Shown here: in pieces, positions 33,496 to 41,774 of the stretch
How positions within the stretch are numbered: the first letter of the stretch is position 1
Layout: every line of letters starts with the position of its first letter
The notes under the pieces: model-generated
Told to the model about the DNA's origin: nothing
Seen by the model: the letters and a program-made list of their open reading frames with translations, nothing else
Databases searched by the model: none
Program-made: the position numbers and the translations under genes
Assembly: GCF_029589055.1 (NCBI RefSeq)
Contig: NZ_JARQZP010000007.1
Coordinates: 1,488,001 to 1,552,000 of the forward strand
Length of the DNA: 64,000 bases
Source of the DNA: Vibrio hannami
Lineage (GTDB): Bacteria; Pseudomonadota; Gammaproteobacteria; Enterobacterales; Vibrionaceae
Direction: 5' to 3'

Positions 33496-34678
33496 GTGCA
33501 CCAGAAACCGACCATCCGGCTGTTGTTCGCTTATGCCGTATTCGCGATAACAACGTCAACAGTACATGCAGAATCAGAGCTAAACCTTACCAAAGGCGTG
33601 ACTGATATCAGTGAAAAAGTTTATGAGCTTCACATGCTCATCTTTTATATCTGCTGCGCCATCGCTGCTGTTGTATTCGGCATTATGTTCTATTCCATTT
33701 TCAAACACAGAAAATCCAAAGGCGCGGTTGCTGCTGATTTCCACTGAAAATACCAAAGTGGAAGTTATCTGGACCATCATCCCTGTTCTTATTCTTATAG
33801 GTATGGCTATACCGGCGACAAAAACACTTCTTGCTATGGAAGACACCTCTCAATCGGACATTACTGTCAAAGTTACCGGCTCTCAATGGAAGTGGCATTA
33901 CAGCTACTTTAACGAAGATATAGAGTTCCTGAGCTTGCTAAGCACTAAGCCAGAGCAAATTGAAGGCGATGCCGAAAAAGGTGAGCACTATTTGCTTGAG
34001 GTGGATAACCCCCTTGTATTGCCGATCAATAAAAAAATCCGTTTCCTGCTCACTTCTGACGATGTAATTCATTCATGGTGGGTGCCGGACTTCGCCGTTA
34101 AAAAAGACACCATTCCCGGATTTATTAATGAGGCCTGGACCCGGATAGACAAGCCTGGAATTTACCGGGGACAGTGTGCGGAACTTTGCGGCAGAGCGCA
34201 TGGGTTTATGCCTATCGTTGTACACGCAATGACCCAAAGCGACTACGATCGGTGGCTCATTGATAAGAAGCAAGAGCTAGCCGAAATACGCGCTCAGGCA
34301 CAGGCGGCATTAACGAGCACTATGTCGATGGAAGAGTTAATGACTCTTGGTGAGACTATCTACACAGAACGTTGCGCTGTATGCCATCAGGTAAATGGTG
34401 AAGGATTACCGAGCGTATTTCCTGCGATTAACAGAAGTGCCATTGCGACGGGAGATGTATCGCTCCACATCGACACTATCGTAAATGGCAGACCGGGTAC
34501 TGCAATGCAAGCCTTTGTCGATCAGATCAGCGAAAAAGAAATTGCTGCGGTCATTACCTATCAGCGTAATGCGTGGGACAACAAAACCGGAGACCTGGTA
34601 CAAGCCTCTGATATTAACGAGTTCAAAAATGCCGGTGCTAATAGTCTGGAGAGTAATAATCCGGAGGATGCTCAATGA
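33496..34678 (+). pseudogene. coxB: Cytochrome c oxidase subunit II with C-terminal cytochrome c domain, frameshifted
   Basis: Signal peptide (IRLLFAYAVFAITTSTVHA), two membrane segments, a CuA domain with CAELCGRAHGFM (Cys-x3-Cys-x3-His-x2-Met), then a cytochrome c domain with CAVCH: the caa3 type. The first frame ends AVAADFH-stop at 33747; removing T33745 gives ADFHENTKVEVIWTIIPVL, exactly the family sequence, and the frame continues to 34678. So there is one extra base outside any homopolymer. The GTG at 33496 follows GGGAGAG; a GTG at 33478 is an alternative. Overlaps coxA by 4 bases (ATGA). Confidence 0.9.
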
Positions 34679-36306
34679 AACCTTCCATTGACCACAAAGA
34701 GAAAATGGCTGCTGCCGAGTCTGAATCGGTTACCGCAGGAACCATCGCGAACGATCACGAACATCACACGCCTAAGGGTTGGGCTCGTTGGGTATATTCA
34801 ACAAACCACAAGGACATAGGCACTCTCTACCTGTTATTCAGTCTGGCGATGTTCTTTACAGGCGGTGCGATGGCAATGGTCATCCGGGCAGAGTTGTTCC
34901 AACCAGGGCTTCAGCTCGTTGACCCAAACTTCTTCAACCAGATGACAACAGTACATGGCTTAATCATGGTCTTTGGGGCAGTGATGCCCGCCTTTACCGG
35001 GCTGGCTAACTGGATGATTCCTATGATGATTGGTGCGCCTGATATGGCACTGCCGAGGATGAATAACCTGAGCTTCTGGATTCTTCCGTTCGCCTTTTTA
35101 ATTCTACTCGCTTCGCTGTTTACTGAAGGTGGCGGCCCCAATTTCGGCTGGACCTTCTATGCACCGCTTTCCACCACTTATGCCCCTGACAGTACTGCCC
35201 TTTTTGTGTTCTCGGTTCATATCATGGGTATCAGCTCCATCATGGGAGCAATAAACGTTATCGTGACCATTGTTAATATGCGTGCGCCGGGTATGACCTG
35301 GATGAAGATGCCAATGTTTGTCTGGACCTGGCTAATTACCGCATTTTTGTTGATTGCTGTGATGCCAGTGCTGGCAGGAGCGGTAACCATGGTGCTTACC
35401 GATAAATACTTTGGTACCAGCTTCTTTGACGCTGCCGGAGGGGGCGACCCAGTAATGTTCCAGCATATATTCTGGTTCTTTGGTCACCCGGAAGTGTACA
35501 TCATGATCCTACCTTCATTCGGAATTATGTCAGCAATCATCCCAGCGTTTTCTGGTAAAAAACTTTTCGGCTATCACTCTATGGTTTATGCCACAGCGAG
35601 TATCGCCCTACTCTCTTTCTTTGTATGGGCGCACCATATGTTCACTACTGGCATGCCGGTGTTTGCTGAACTCTTTTTCATGTACTGCACCATGCTGATA
35701 TCAGTTCCGACTGGCGTTAAGGTGTTTAACTGGGTAGCAACAATGTGGAGGGGTTCTCTGACCTTCGAAACACCGATGCTATTCTCCATCGCCTTTATCG
35801 TTTTGTTCACAATCGGCGGATTTTCTGGTCTGATGCTGGCAATTGCCCCAGCCGACTTCCAGTACCACGACACCTACTTTGTGGTTGCCCATTTCCACTA
35901 TGTTCTGGTGTCCGGCGCAGTGTTCTCAATAATGGCGGCGGCTTATTACTGGCTGCCGAAGTGGACGGGGCATATGTATGACGAACGCCTAAGCTTGTGG
36001 CATTTCTGGACGTCGGTTATCTCGGTCAACATTTTGTTCTTCCCTATGCACTTCCTGGGGCTGGCAGGTATGCCAAGGCGCATCCCCGATTATGCCATTC
36101 AATTTGCAGATGTTAACCAGATAGTCTCTATTGGTGGATTCGCATTTGGAGTATCACAACTGCTGTTCCTTTGGGTTGTTATTAAGTGTATTCGTGGTGG
36201 CAAAAAAGCCAGCGCTAAACCGTGGGAAAGAGCAGAAGGTTTGGAGTGGTCGGTGCCAAGCCCGGCTCCGCATCATACCTTCGAAAAGCCGCCCAAGATT
36301 GATTAA
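34675..36306 (+). CDS. coxA: Cytochrome c oxidase subunit I
   Basis: 543 residues, twelve membrane helices. Haem-copper centre: HGLIMVFGAVMPAFTGLANW (low-spin haem His), HPEVYIMILPSFG (CuB His and cross-linked Tyr), HHMFTTGMP (CuB His pair) and HFHYVLVSGAVF (haem His pair). Main catalytic subunit, reducing O2 to water with proton pumping; E in a GFSGLM-type region fits type A. ATG overlaps the coxB stop, so translation is coupled. The set coxB-coxA-cox11-coxC is the classic order. Confidence 0.95.
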   Translation: MKPSIDHKEKMAAAESESVTAGTIANDHEHHTPKGWARWVYSTNHKDIGTLYLLFSLAMFFTGGAMAMVIRAELFQPGLQLVDPNFFNQMTTVHGLIMVFGAVMPAFTGLANWMIPMMIGAPDMALPRMNNLSFWILPFAFLILLASLFTEGGGPNFGWTFYAPLSTTYAPDSTALFVFSVHIMGISSIMGAINVIVTIVNMRAPGMTWMKMPMFVWTWLITAFLLIAVMPVLAGAVTMVLTDKYFGTSFFDAAGGGDPVMFQHIFWFFGHPEVYIMILPSFGIMSAIIPAFSGKKLFGYHSMVYATASIALLSFFVWAHHMFTTGMPVFAELFFMYCTMLISVPTGVKVFNWVATMWRGSLTFETPMLFSIAFIVLFTIGGFSGLMLAIAPADFQYHDTYFVVAHFHYVLVSGAVFSIMAAAYYWLPKWTGHMYDERLSLWHFWTSVISVNILFFPMHFLGLAGMPRRIPDYAIQFADVNQIVSIGGFAFGVSQLLFLWVVIKCIRGGKKASAKPWERAEGLEWSVPSPAPHHTFEKPPKID

Positions 36307-36329
36307 CGAGTGACAATCAAGGCCACGTT

Positions 36330-36917
36330 ATGGATACCAAAAAGGCAAACCACAAGCTAACCCTAAAGCTCATTGCAACGACCATTGCGATGTTTGGCTT
36401 TGGTTTTGCGTTAGTGCCACTTTACGACGTGATGTGTGATGTTTTAGGTATCAACGGGAAAACCAGCGAAGTCGCAGCGGTTCAGCCTCACGGTATGCCG
36501 GTTGATATGTCTCGCTCTATTACGGTCGAACTAATGGCTCATATTCCACCAGGTATGCCCTGGAAGCTAAAACCAAAAGAGAAGATTTTATCCGTCCACC
36601 CCGGTGAAGTGATTCAGACCGCATACCTGATTGAGAATCTTTCGGATCACGCTGTTGTCGGACAGGCAGTTCCTTCTGTTTCCCCGGGTCAGGCAGCAAC
36701 CTACTTCAATAAGATGGAGTGTTTCTGCTTCAATCGACAACCATTAGCAGCCGGGGAAAGTACTGAACTGGCGCTGATCTTTTATATCGAACCCGATATT
36801 CCCGATTCAGTAAATACCCTGACGCTTTCATACACGCTATTCGACATAAGTGACAAGGTCACCGACACCGAACAACTGGCATTTAATCAAGTGCTAAACG
36901 AAAGGAGAATCAAATGA
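36330..36917 (+). CDS. ctaG: Cytochrome c oxidase assembly protein CtaG/Cox11
   Basis: 195 residues: an N-terminal membrane anchor (LIATTIAMFGFGFALVPLYD) followed by a periplasmic immunoglobulin-like domain containing the copper-binding CFCFN motif in KMECFCFNRQPLAAGES. It delivers copper to the CuB site of subunit I. It begins 23 bases after coxA and overlaps coxC by 4 bases. Confidence 0.93.
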   Translation: MDTKKANHKLTLKLIATTIAMFGFGFALVPLYDVMCDVLGINGKTSEVAAVQPHGMPVDMSRSITVELMAHIPPGMPWKLKPKEKILSVHPGEVIQTAYLIENLSDHAVVGQAVPSVSPGQAATYFNKMECFCFNRQPLAAGESTELALIFYIEPDIPDSVNTLTLSYTLFDISDKVTDTEQLAFNQVLNERRIK

Positions 36918-37813
36918 GTATTCATACTTCTGATTCTAAACACCCAACCTATTACGTACCCGCACAAAGTAGCTGGCCTATAGTTGGCGCTATCGCTTTA
37001 TTCCTTATTGCTGTCGGAGCCGGCTTAACCGTGCAAGGAACAGCATCTGACGGTGCCACGGGTATTGTCGGGAAGTGGATTCTAACTATCGGCTTTTTTG
37101 TCTTGCTCTATATGTTCGCTGGTTGGTTTCGCAGCGTAATTGCCGAATCCCTTTCTGGTTTGTATTCAAGGCAGATAAACCGTTCCTTCAAACAAGGAAT
37201 GAGCTGGTTTATCTTCTCTGAAGTGATGTTTTTTGGCGCGTTTTTTGGCGCACTGTTTTATGCACGTATATTTGCTGTTCCCTGGCTCGGTGGTGCAGAT
37301 AACAATGCGATGACCCATGAAGTTTTATGGCCTGCCTTCGAAGCTATCTGGCCATTAACCTTAACGCCTTCCGGTATCACAACTGAAGCAATGCCTTGGC
37401 AAGGTTTGCCACTGATGAACACCATTATTCTTCTTACCTCATCGGTTACTTTGCACTTCGCTCATGTGAGTCTGGAGAAAGATCGCCGTACCGCATTGGT
37501 TTTCTGGCTTGAGATAACTATCGTTCTGGCTGGCCTGTTCCTGTTCTATCAGGCGGAAGAATACATTCATGCTTATCAGGAAATGAACCTGACTTTGCAG
37601 TCAGGCATTTACGGTAATACCTTCTTTATGTTGACCGGGTTTCATGGAATGCACGTCTTGCTTGGCACCATCATTCTAACGGTTCTTTTGGGGCGAATTG
37701 CTTACGATCACTTTACCTCGACCAATCACTTCGCCTTTCAGGCTGGTAGCTGGTACTGGCATTTTGTCGATGTCGTCTGGCTGTGCCTGTTTGTCTTTGT
37801 TTATGTTCTCTGA
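36914..37813 (+). CDS. coxC: Cytochrome c oxidase subunit III
   Basis: 299 residues, seven membrane segments. Signatures: SWFIFSEVMFFGAFFGALFY, ITIVLAGLFLFYQAEEYIHA, GNTFFMLTGFHGMHVLLGTI and the C-terminal AGSWYWHFVDVVWLCLFVFV. Non-catalytic structural subunit that stabilises proton uptake. ATG overlaps the cox11 stop. Confidence 0.95.
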   Translation: MSIHTSDSKHPTYYVPAQSSWPIVGAIALFLIAVGAGLTVQGTASDGATGIVGKWILTIGFFVLLYMFAGWFRSVIAESLSGLYSRQINRSFKQGMSWFIFSEVMFFGAFFGALFYARIFAVPWLGGADNNAMTHEVLWPAFEAIWPLTLTPSGITTEAMPWQGLPLMNTIILLTSSVTLHFAHVSLEKDRRTALVFWLEITIVLAGLFLFYQAEEYIHAYQEMNLTLQSGIYGNTFFMLTGFHGMHVLLGTIILTVLLGRIAYDHFTSTNHFAFQAGSWYWHFVDVVWLCLFVFVYVL

Positions 37814-37827
37814 CAGAGGAAGACGTT

Positions 37828-38148
37828 ATGCCTCGATATTTGCTTGTATACATTGACGGGAATCCACCAGCTTCACATGAAGAGAGCAAAAAGCAGATGA
37901 AGAGATACAAAGAGTGGCTTGCTTCGCTTGGTGATTCTGTTGTTAGCCCAGCCAATCCAGTGACTAATACTCACATAGTAAGCCCAGATGGTTCAGTAAG
38001 AGAAGGTGGTAAAACCGGAATGTCCGGCTACACCATCATCGAAGCCGAATCTATCGAACATGCTCTTGTTCATGCATCTTTATGTCCGTTTCTGGAAATG
38101 TGCGGCTCTATGGAAGTGTCGGAATTGGTGGAGATGAACATACAGTAA
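37828..38148 (+). CDS. YciI-like (YCII) domain protein
   Basis: 106 residues. MPRYLLVYIDGNPPASHEES at the start; YTIIEAESIEHALVHASLCPF in the second half fits the YCII fold, whose members are small oligomeric enzymes or ligand-binding proteins of mostly unknown role. GAGGA precedes ATG at 37828; the longer frame overlaps coxC and is not needed. Its position inside the oxidase operon is unusual, with no known link to oxidase assembly. Confidence 0.75.
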   Translation: MPRYLLVYIDGNPPASHEESKKQMKRYKEWLASLGDSVVSPANPVTNTHIVSPDGSVREGGKTGMSGYTIIEAESIEHALVHASLCPFLEMCGSMEVSELVEMNIQ

Positions 38149-38151
38149 TAA

Positions 38152-38373
38152 TTAATAAGGTCTCGGGTTAGGGGCAATCCAACCGGAGGTTAGAGCAATG
38201 ATAAGCAGGATAACGACCAGGGCCGAAAGCATCAGCCTCCTGCCAAGATAGTGGCTCATAGGGGGTTGATTGTCGGATTCCGACTCCCTGACCATTTGGA
38301 TAAGCGCTTTTACCAAATTGAATATGATGAAAAGTAACAGCAATACAAGAACGACTTTTAGCACCAGAGACAT
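38152..38373 (-). CDS. DUF2909 twin transmembrane protein
   Basis: 73 residues with two hydrophobic segments: LVLKVVLVLLLLFIIFNLVK and MLSALVVILLIIALTSGW, separated by a polar loop with MSHYLGRR. DUF2909 (twin transmembrane) proteins are often encoded in cytochrome oxidase clusters on the opposite strand. Ribosome site GGAG lies 9 bases upstream of ATG 38373. It overlaps the 5' end of the SURF1 gene in antisense by about 50 bases. Confidence 0.8.
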   Translation of the reverse strand: MSLVLKVVLVLLLLFIIFNLVKALIQMVRESESDNQPPMSHYLGRRLMLSALVVILLIIALTSGWIAPNPRPY

Positions 38374-39127
38374 ATCTGCTTCTCCTGTCACGACCTCAGT
38401 TGCGGGACGTGCATCTTTTGTTGTTTTGACTCTGTTAACTTTGGTTGTATTTACAGCGTTGGTCAAACTGGGTTTATGGCAAGTAAGCAGAGGTGAGGAA
38501 AAAACCGCGATTGAAAAGCAGCTGGCACATAGAGCTGATGCACCGTTTGTACCGTTAGAATCTATAGCAGGTAACTACAACAATATTACTGGACTCCGAG
38601 TTACGACTACTGTGTACAGTAAACCTGACGATTACAGAATCTATCTTGATAATCAGGTACACGATGGCAAGGCCGGGTATCTGGTGTATCAGGTAGTGCA
38701 GACTGCGTTTTCTTCCGATTATCTCTTAGCAGAGATCGGCTTTATTGCCGGTAATGTGGACAGGCGGGTTCTACCAGAAGTCTCACTTAGTATCCCCAAT
38801 GGTGAAATTCAGGGGCGGCTTTATTCACGTATGGCCAACCCTTTGAGTTTTGACCTGATGCTGGAAAACCTTTCGCACTTTCGCATCCAGAATCTGAACC
38901 TCAAGCAGCTAGAGAAAGAGTTAGGTTTACCATTATTACCTTATGTTCTTCAACCAATCTCAATAGGTACCTGGCCACTTCCACAACCATGGAAACCATT
39001 ACCTATGGCATCAGCCAAGCATTATGGATATGCCTTCCAGTGGTTCTCGATGGCTGCGGTTTGGTTACTTCTGATGGTCATTCTGTTTATCAGGACTACA
39101 CGCAAAAAGACAGGGAGCAACGCATGA
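38324..39127 (+). CDS. SURF1 family oxidase assembly protein
   Basis: 267 residues. N-terminal membrane segment (LTLLTLVVFTALVKLGLWQV), the SURF1 signature LGLWQVSRGEEKTAIEKQL, a periplasmic domain with YLDNQVHDGKAGYLVYQVVQ, and a C-terminal membrane segment after KHYGYAFQWFSMAAVWLLL. It helps insert haem a into subunit I. The only plausible starts are ATG 38324/38327, which places the 5' end antisense over the DUF2909 gene. The stop overlaps the next gene (ATGA). Confidence 0.88.
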   Translation: MMKSNSNTRTTFSTRDISASPVTTSVAGRASFVVLTLLTLVVFTALVKLGLWQVSRGEEKTAIEKQLAHRADAPFVPLESIAGNYNNITGLRVTTTVYSKPDDYRIYLDNQVHDGKAGYLVYQVVQTAFSSDYLLAEIGFIAGNVDRRVLPEVSLSIPNGEIQGRLYSRMANPLSFDLMLENLSHFRIQNLNLKQLEKELGLPLLPYVLQPISIGTWPLPQPWKPLPMASAKHYGYAFQWFSMAAVWLLLMVILFIRTTRKKTGSNA

Positions 39128-39711
39128 ACGCTTCGATTACCGATACACAATCCAACGGTCGCGAGCAGAGAACTCGCAACAGAGGACGCTTTATACTAAT
39201 GGCATTGATAATGCTGTTTGCGCTTCCAGCGATCATTGCCAAAGTCATCCTTGTACAGGACTGGTATCAGTCTGGTGTAACCAACAAAGGAGAACTGATT
39301 GAACCAAGGCTGACCTATTCTGATTTAGAGATTTCCATCCCCAGCCAGGTTGAACACAACTGGCATCTCGGTTTTGTTTTACCAGAACACTGTGACACGT
39401 TTTGCCAACGACAGCTCCACATCCTTAAACAGAGTCATGTCGCACTCGGTAAATATCAGCCACGCGTTTCTCCTGTTGTCTTAGTTACCAATAGCAGCGA
39501 TAAGGCTGTTGATACCTCAGGGCTGACAACCATCGAGGTCAATACAGAACTTTTAAACAAAGTGAGTACCTCTGAGTACCTTATTACCGATCCGCTTGGT
39601 CAGCTTGTTATGAAGTATCCGGCTATCAACAGCGAAAACGAGTTGCAGGCGCAGAGCAAAGATTTGCTTTCAGACTTGCGTAAGCTTCTCAAACTTTCAC
39701 GTGTGGGGTAA
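39124..39711 (+). CDS. Membrane-anchored oxidase-cluster protein, Sco-like position
   Basis: 195 residues: one membrane segment (FILMALIMLFALPAIIAKVI) and a periplasmic domain with a Cys pair (LPEHCDTFCQRQLHILKQSH) plus a thioredoxin-like end (EYLITDPLGQLVMKYPA). The spaced Cys pair suggests a Sco/thioredoxin-type copper or disulfide role, but they form C-x3-C in an unusual context and there is no downstream His of Sco type that I can fix. ATG overlaps the SURF1 stop. Homologues occupy this slot in marine gammaproteobacterial cox operons. Confidence 0.7.
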   Translation: MNASITDTQSNGREQRTRNRGRFILMALIMLFALPAIIAKVILVQDWYQSGVTNKGELIEPRLTYSDLEISIPSQVEHNWHLGFVLPEHCDTFCQRQLHILKQSHVALGKYQPRVSPVVLVTNSSDKAVDTSGLTTIEVNTELLNKVSTSEYLITDPLGQLVMKYPAINSENELQAQSKDLLSDLRKLLKLSRVG

Positions 39712-39735
39712 GGGCTAAAAGTTCAGGAGTTAAAT

Positions 39736-40794
39736 ATGGGTGTAAAGGAAATGCGTTTAGTCTGGCTGGTGAGGTTCGCGGTTGTATTTACCCTGGGTGT
39801 TATCGTACTTGGTGCCTACACCCGGCTAACCGATGCTGGTTTAGGCTGCCCAGACTGGCCTGGCTGTTATGGACAACTAACGGTTCCAAACAGCACCGGA
39901 GAAATACAAAAGGCTACGGAACTTTTCCCTTCCACCCCGGTTGATCAGTCCAAAGCCTGGGCAGAGATGGTTCATAGGTATTTTGCTGGTTCTTTAGGTC
40001 TGCTGATATTTGCGATTACTTACCTGGCGTTAAAAGCAAAAACCGCAGGAATCTTGCTGCCAGTGTCTTTGAGCACACTTGTCATTGCACAAGCACTGCT
40101 TGGTATGTGGACGGTGACCCTAAAGCTAATGCCAATTATCGTACTGGCTCATCTATTTGGGGGTTTCACGCTCCTCTGCCTTCTGGTGTTACTCCATGCA
40201 AGGTTCACTACAACGGTGCCGACAACAACAATAACAACAACCGAAATCTCCCTTCGTTTTCTGGCACCTTTTGCTCTGCTTGTTGTAATAATCCAGATCT
40301 TTCTTGGAGGATGGACATCCTCAAATTATGCCGCGTTGATGTGCACTACCCTGCCAATTTGTCAGGGCGACTGGATCAGTTTTCTCGATTTCCGGAACGC
40401 TTTTACGCTTTACCAACCGGGCTACGAAAACTATGAGTTTGGCGTTCTGGAATACCCGGCAAGGATGACCATTCACGTTACCCACCGCTTCGGTGCCATC
40501 GTGACATTTTTCACCGTAGGGATATTGTGCTGGAAACTGGCCAAAAAAGATGGATTCCAGCGCATCTCCGCTCTACTGCTGGGGTTGCTTCTTATCCAAC
40601 TCAGCCTGGGTGTCAGCAATATTGTATTTAACCTGCCGCTTAGCGTTGCGGTACTGCATAACCTTGGTGGTGCGTTGCTACTGGCATGCACTGTACAGAT
40701 CAATTATCTGATTTTTGCCACATCAAACTCCAAGCAACGAACGGAAACACTAAATAAATATCTAGTCAGAAATACCGGAGGCTCCAATGAGTAA
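39736..40794 (+). CDS. ctaA: Haem A synthase (CtaA/Cox15)
   Basis: 352 residues, eight membrane segments. It starts with LGAYTRLTDAGLGCPDWPGC, the family hallmark with a Cys pair, and has MVHRYFAGSLGLLIF (first haem His), TLPICQGDW, then THRFGAIVTFF and AVLHNLGGALLLA with the other His ligands. It oxidises haem O to haem A. ATG 39736 has AGGAG 6 bases upstream. It overlaps ctaB by 8 bases. Confidence 0.93.
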   Translation: MGVKEMRLVWLVRFAVVFTLGVIVLGAYTRLTDAGLGCPDWPGCYGQLTVPNSTGEIQKATELFPSTPVDQSKAWAEMVHRYFAGSLGLLIFAITYLALKAKTAGILLPVSLSTLVIAQALLGMWTVTLKLMPIIVLAHLFGGFTLLCLLVLLHARFTTTVPTTTITTTEISLRFLAPFALLVVIIQIFLGGWTSSNYAALMCTTLPICQGDWISFLDFRNAFTLYQPGYENYEFGVLEYPARMTIHVTHRFGAIVTFFTVGILCWKLAKKDGFQRISALLLGLLLIQLSLGVSNIVFNLPLSVAVLHNLGGALLLACTVQINYLIFATSNSKQRTETLNKYLVRNTGGSNE

Positions 40795-41689
40795 AATCCT
40801 ATCGACACAAAACGCCGAACTGCTCGAAGTCTCCCGCTGGCGGCTCTATTTAACACTAACCAAACCTAAAGTGGTCGCATTGATGTTGCTAACTGCAGTA
40901 GTAGGAATGTGTTTAGCCGTACCAGCGGCGCTACCACTTCAGGAAACCATTTTGGGACTAATTGGTATTGGCCTAATGGCTGGCTCCGCAGCGGCATACA
41001 ACCACCTAATTGACCGCAGAATCGATGCCATGATGGTTCGAACGCACAAACGACCACTGCCCTCTGGTGACTTAAATTCAGTCGATGTTTTTCTGTTTGC
41101 TTCCGCAATAGGTGCCTTGGGTTTCGCCATTCTTTTTGCTGGGGTTAATGAGCTTACTGCATGGCTTACATTTGTGAGTTTGCTGGGCTACGCAGTAGTT
41201 TATACCATGTACTTAAAACGCGCGACGCCTCAGAATATTGTGATTGCAGGCATCGCAGGCGCAATGCCACCGCTATTAGGCTGGACGGCCGTTACCGGGG
41301 AGCTTCATCCGAATGCGTGGCTGTTAGTGATGTTGATATTTACCTGGACACCGCCTCACTTCTGGGCGCTCGCTATTCACCGCAAAGATGACTATGCAAA
41401 AGCTGACATCCCGATGCTCCCCGTGACTCATGGTGTTGAATACACCAAAACCAGTATCCTGCTATACACAATTTTGCTATTTCTGGTTTGCCTATTCCCT
41501 GTATTAGTTGGTATGAGCGGAATGATCTACCTCGCTTCAACCATCGTTCTTAGCGGAGGATTTATCTACCACGCCTGGAAACTCAAGTATCGTAGTGATG
41601 AAAAAACAGCTATCCAGACGTTTAAGTTTTCCATCTATCACCTGATGCTGCTGTTTGTGGCGTTGTTGACGGATCACTATGTGTATTGA
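40787..41689 (+). CDS. ctaB: Protoheme IX farnesyltransferase (haem O synthase)
   Basis: 300 residues, UbiA-type prenyltransferase with nine membrane segments. The Asp-rich motif is NHLIDRRIDAMMVRTHKRPL and the second conserved loop is LKRATPQNIVIAGIAGAMPP. It transfers a farnesyl group to haem b, the step before CtaA. GGAGG precedes ATG. It is the last gene of the operon; I see no clear terminator after it. Confidence 0.93.
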   Translation: MSKILSTQNAELLEVSRWRLYLTLTKPKVVALMLLTAVVGMCLAVPAALPLQETILGLIGIGLMAGSAAAYNHLIDRRIDAMMVRTHKRPLPSGDLNSVDVFLFASAIGALGFAILFAGVNELTAWLTFVSLLGYAVVYTMYLKRATPQNIVIAGIAGAMPPLLGWTAVTGELHPNAWLLVMLIFTWTPPHFWALAIHRKDDYAKADIPMLPVTHGVEYTKTSILLYTILLFLVCLFPVLVGMSGMIYLASTIVLSGGFIYHAWKLKYRSDEKTAIQTFKFSIYHLMLLFVALLTDHYVY

Positions 41690-41720
41690 TTCCGTTAGGC
41701 TACTACTGTTGCCCATTACT

Positions 41721-41774
41721 TTAATCAGGCGTACCCGTTAACTGGAATGCAGCCCAGTAGTAAGGCTTGTCATA
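41721..41774 (-). pseudogene. Vestigial C-terminus of a CHAT-domain gene
   Basis: Directly after the stop of the transglutaminase-like gene the minus strand reads YDKPYYWAAFQLTGTPD-stop. This is the CHAT-domain C-terminal signature (compare PHPSRWAAFQLTGASD at the end of the gene at 45365). Only ~17 codons remain, with no open frame upstream of them. It appears to be the leftover of a second CHAT gene that once stood here. Confidence 0.6.
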
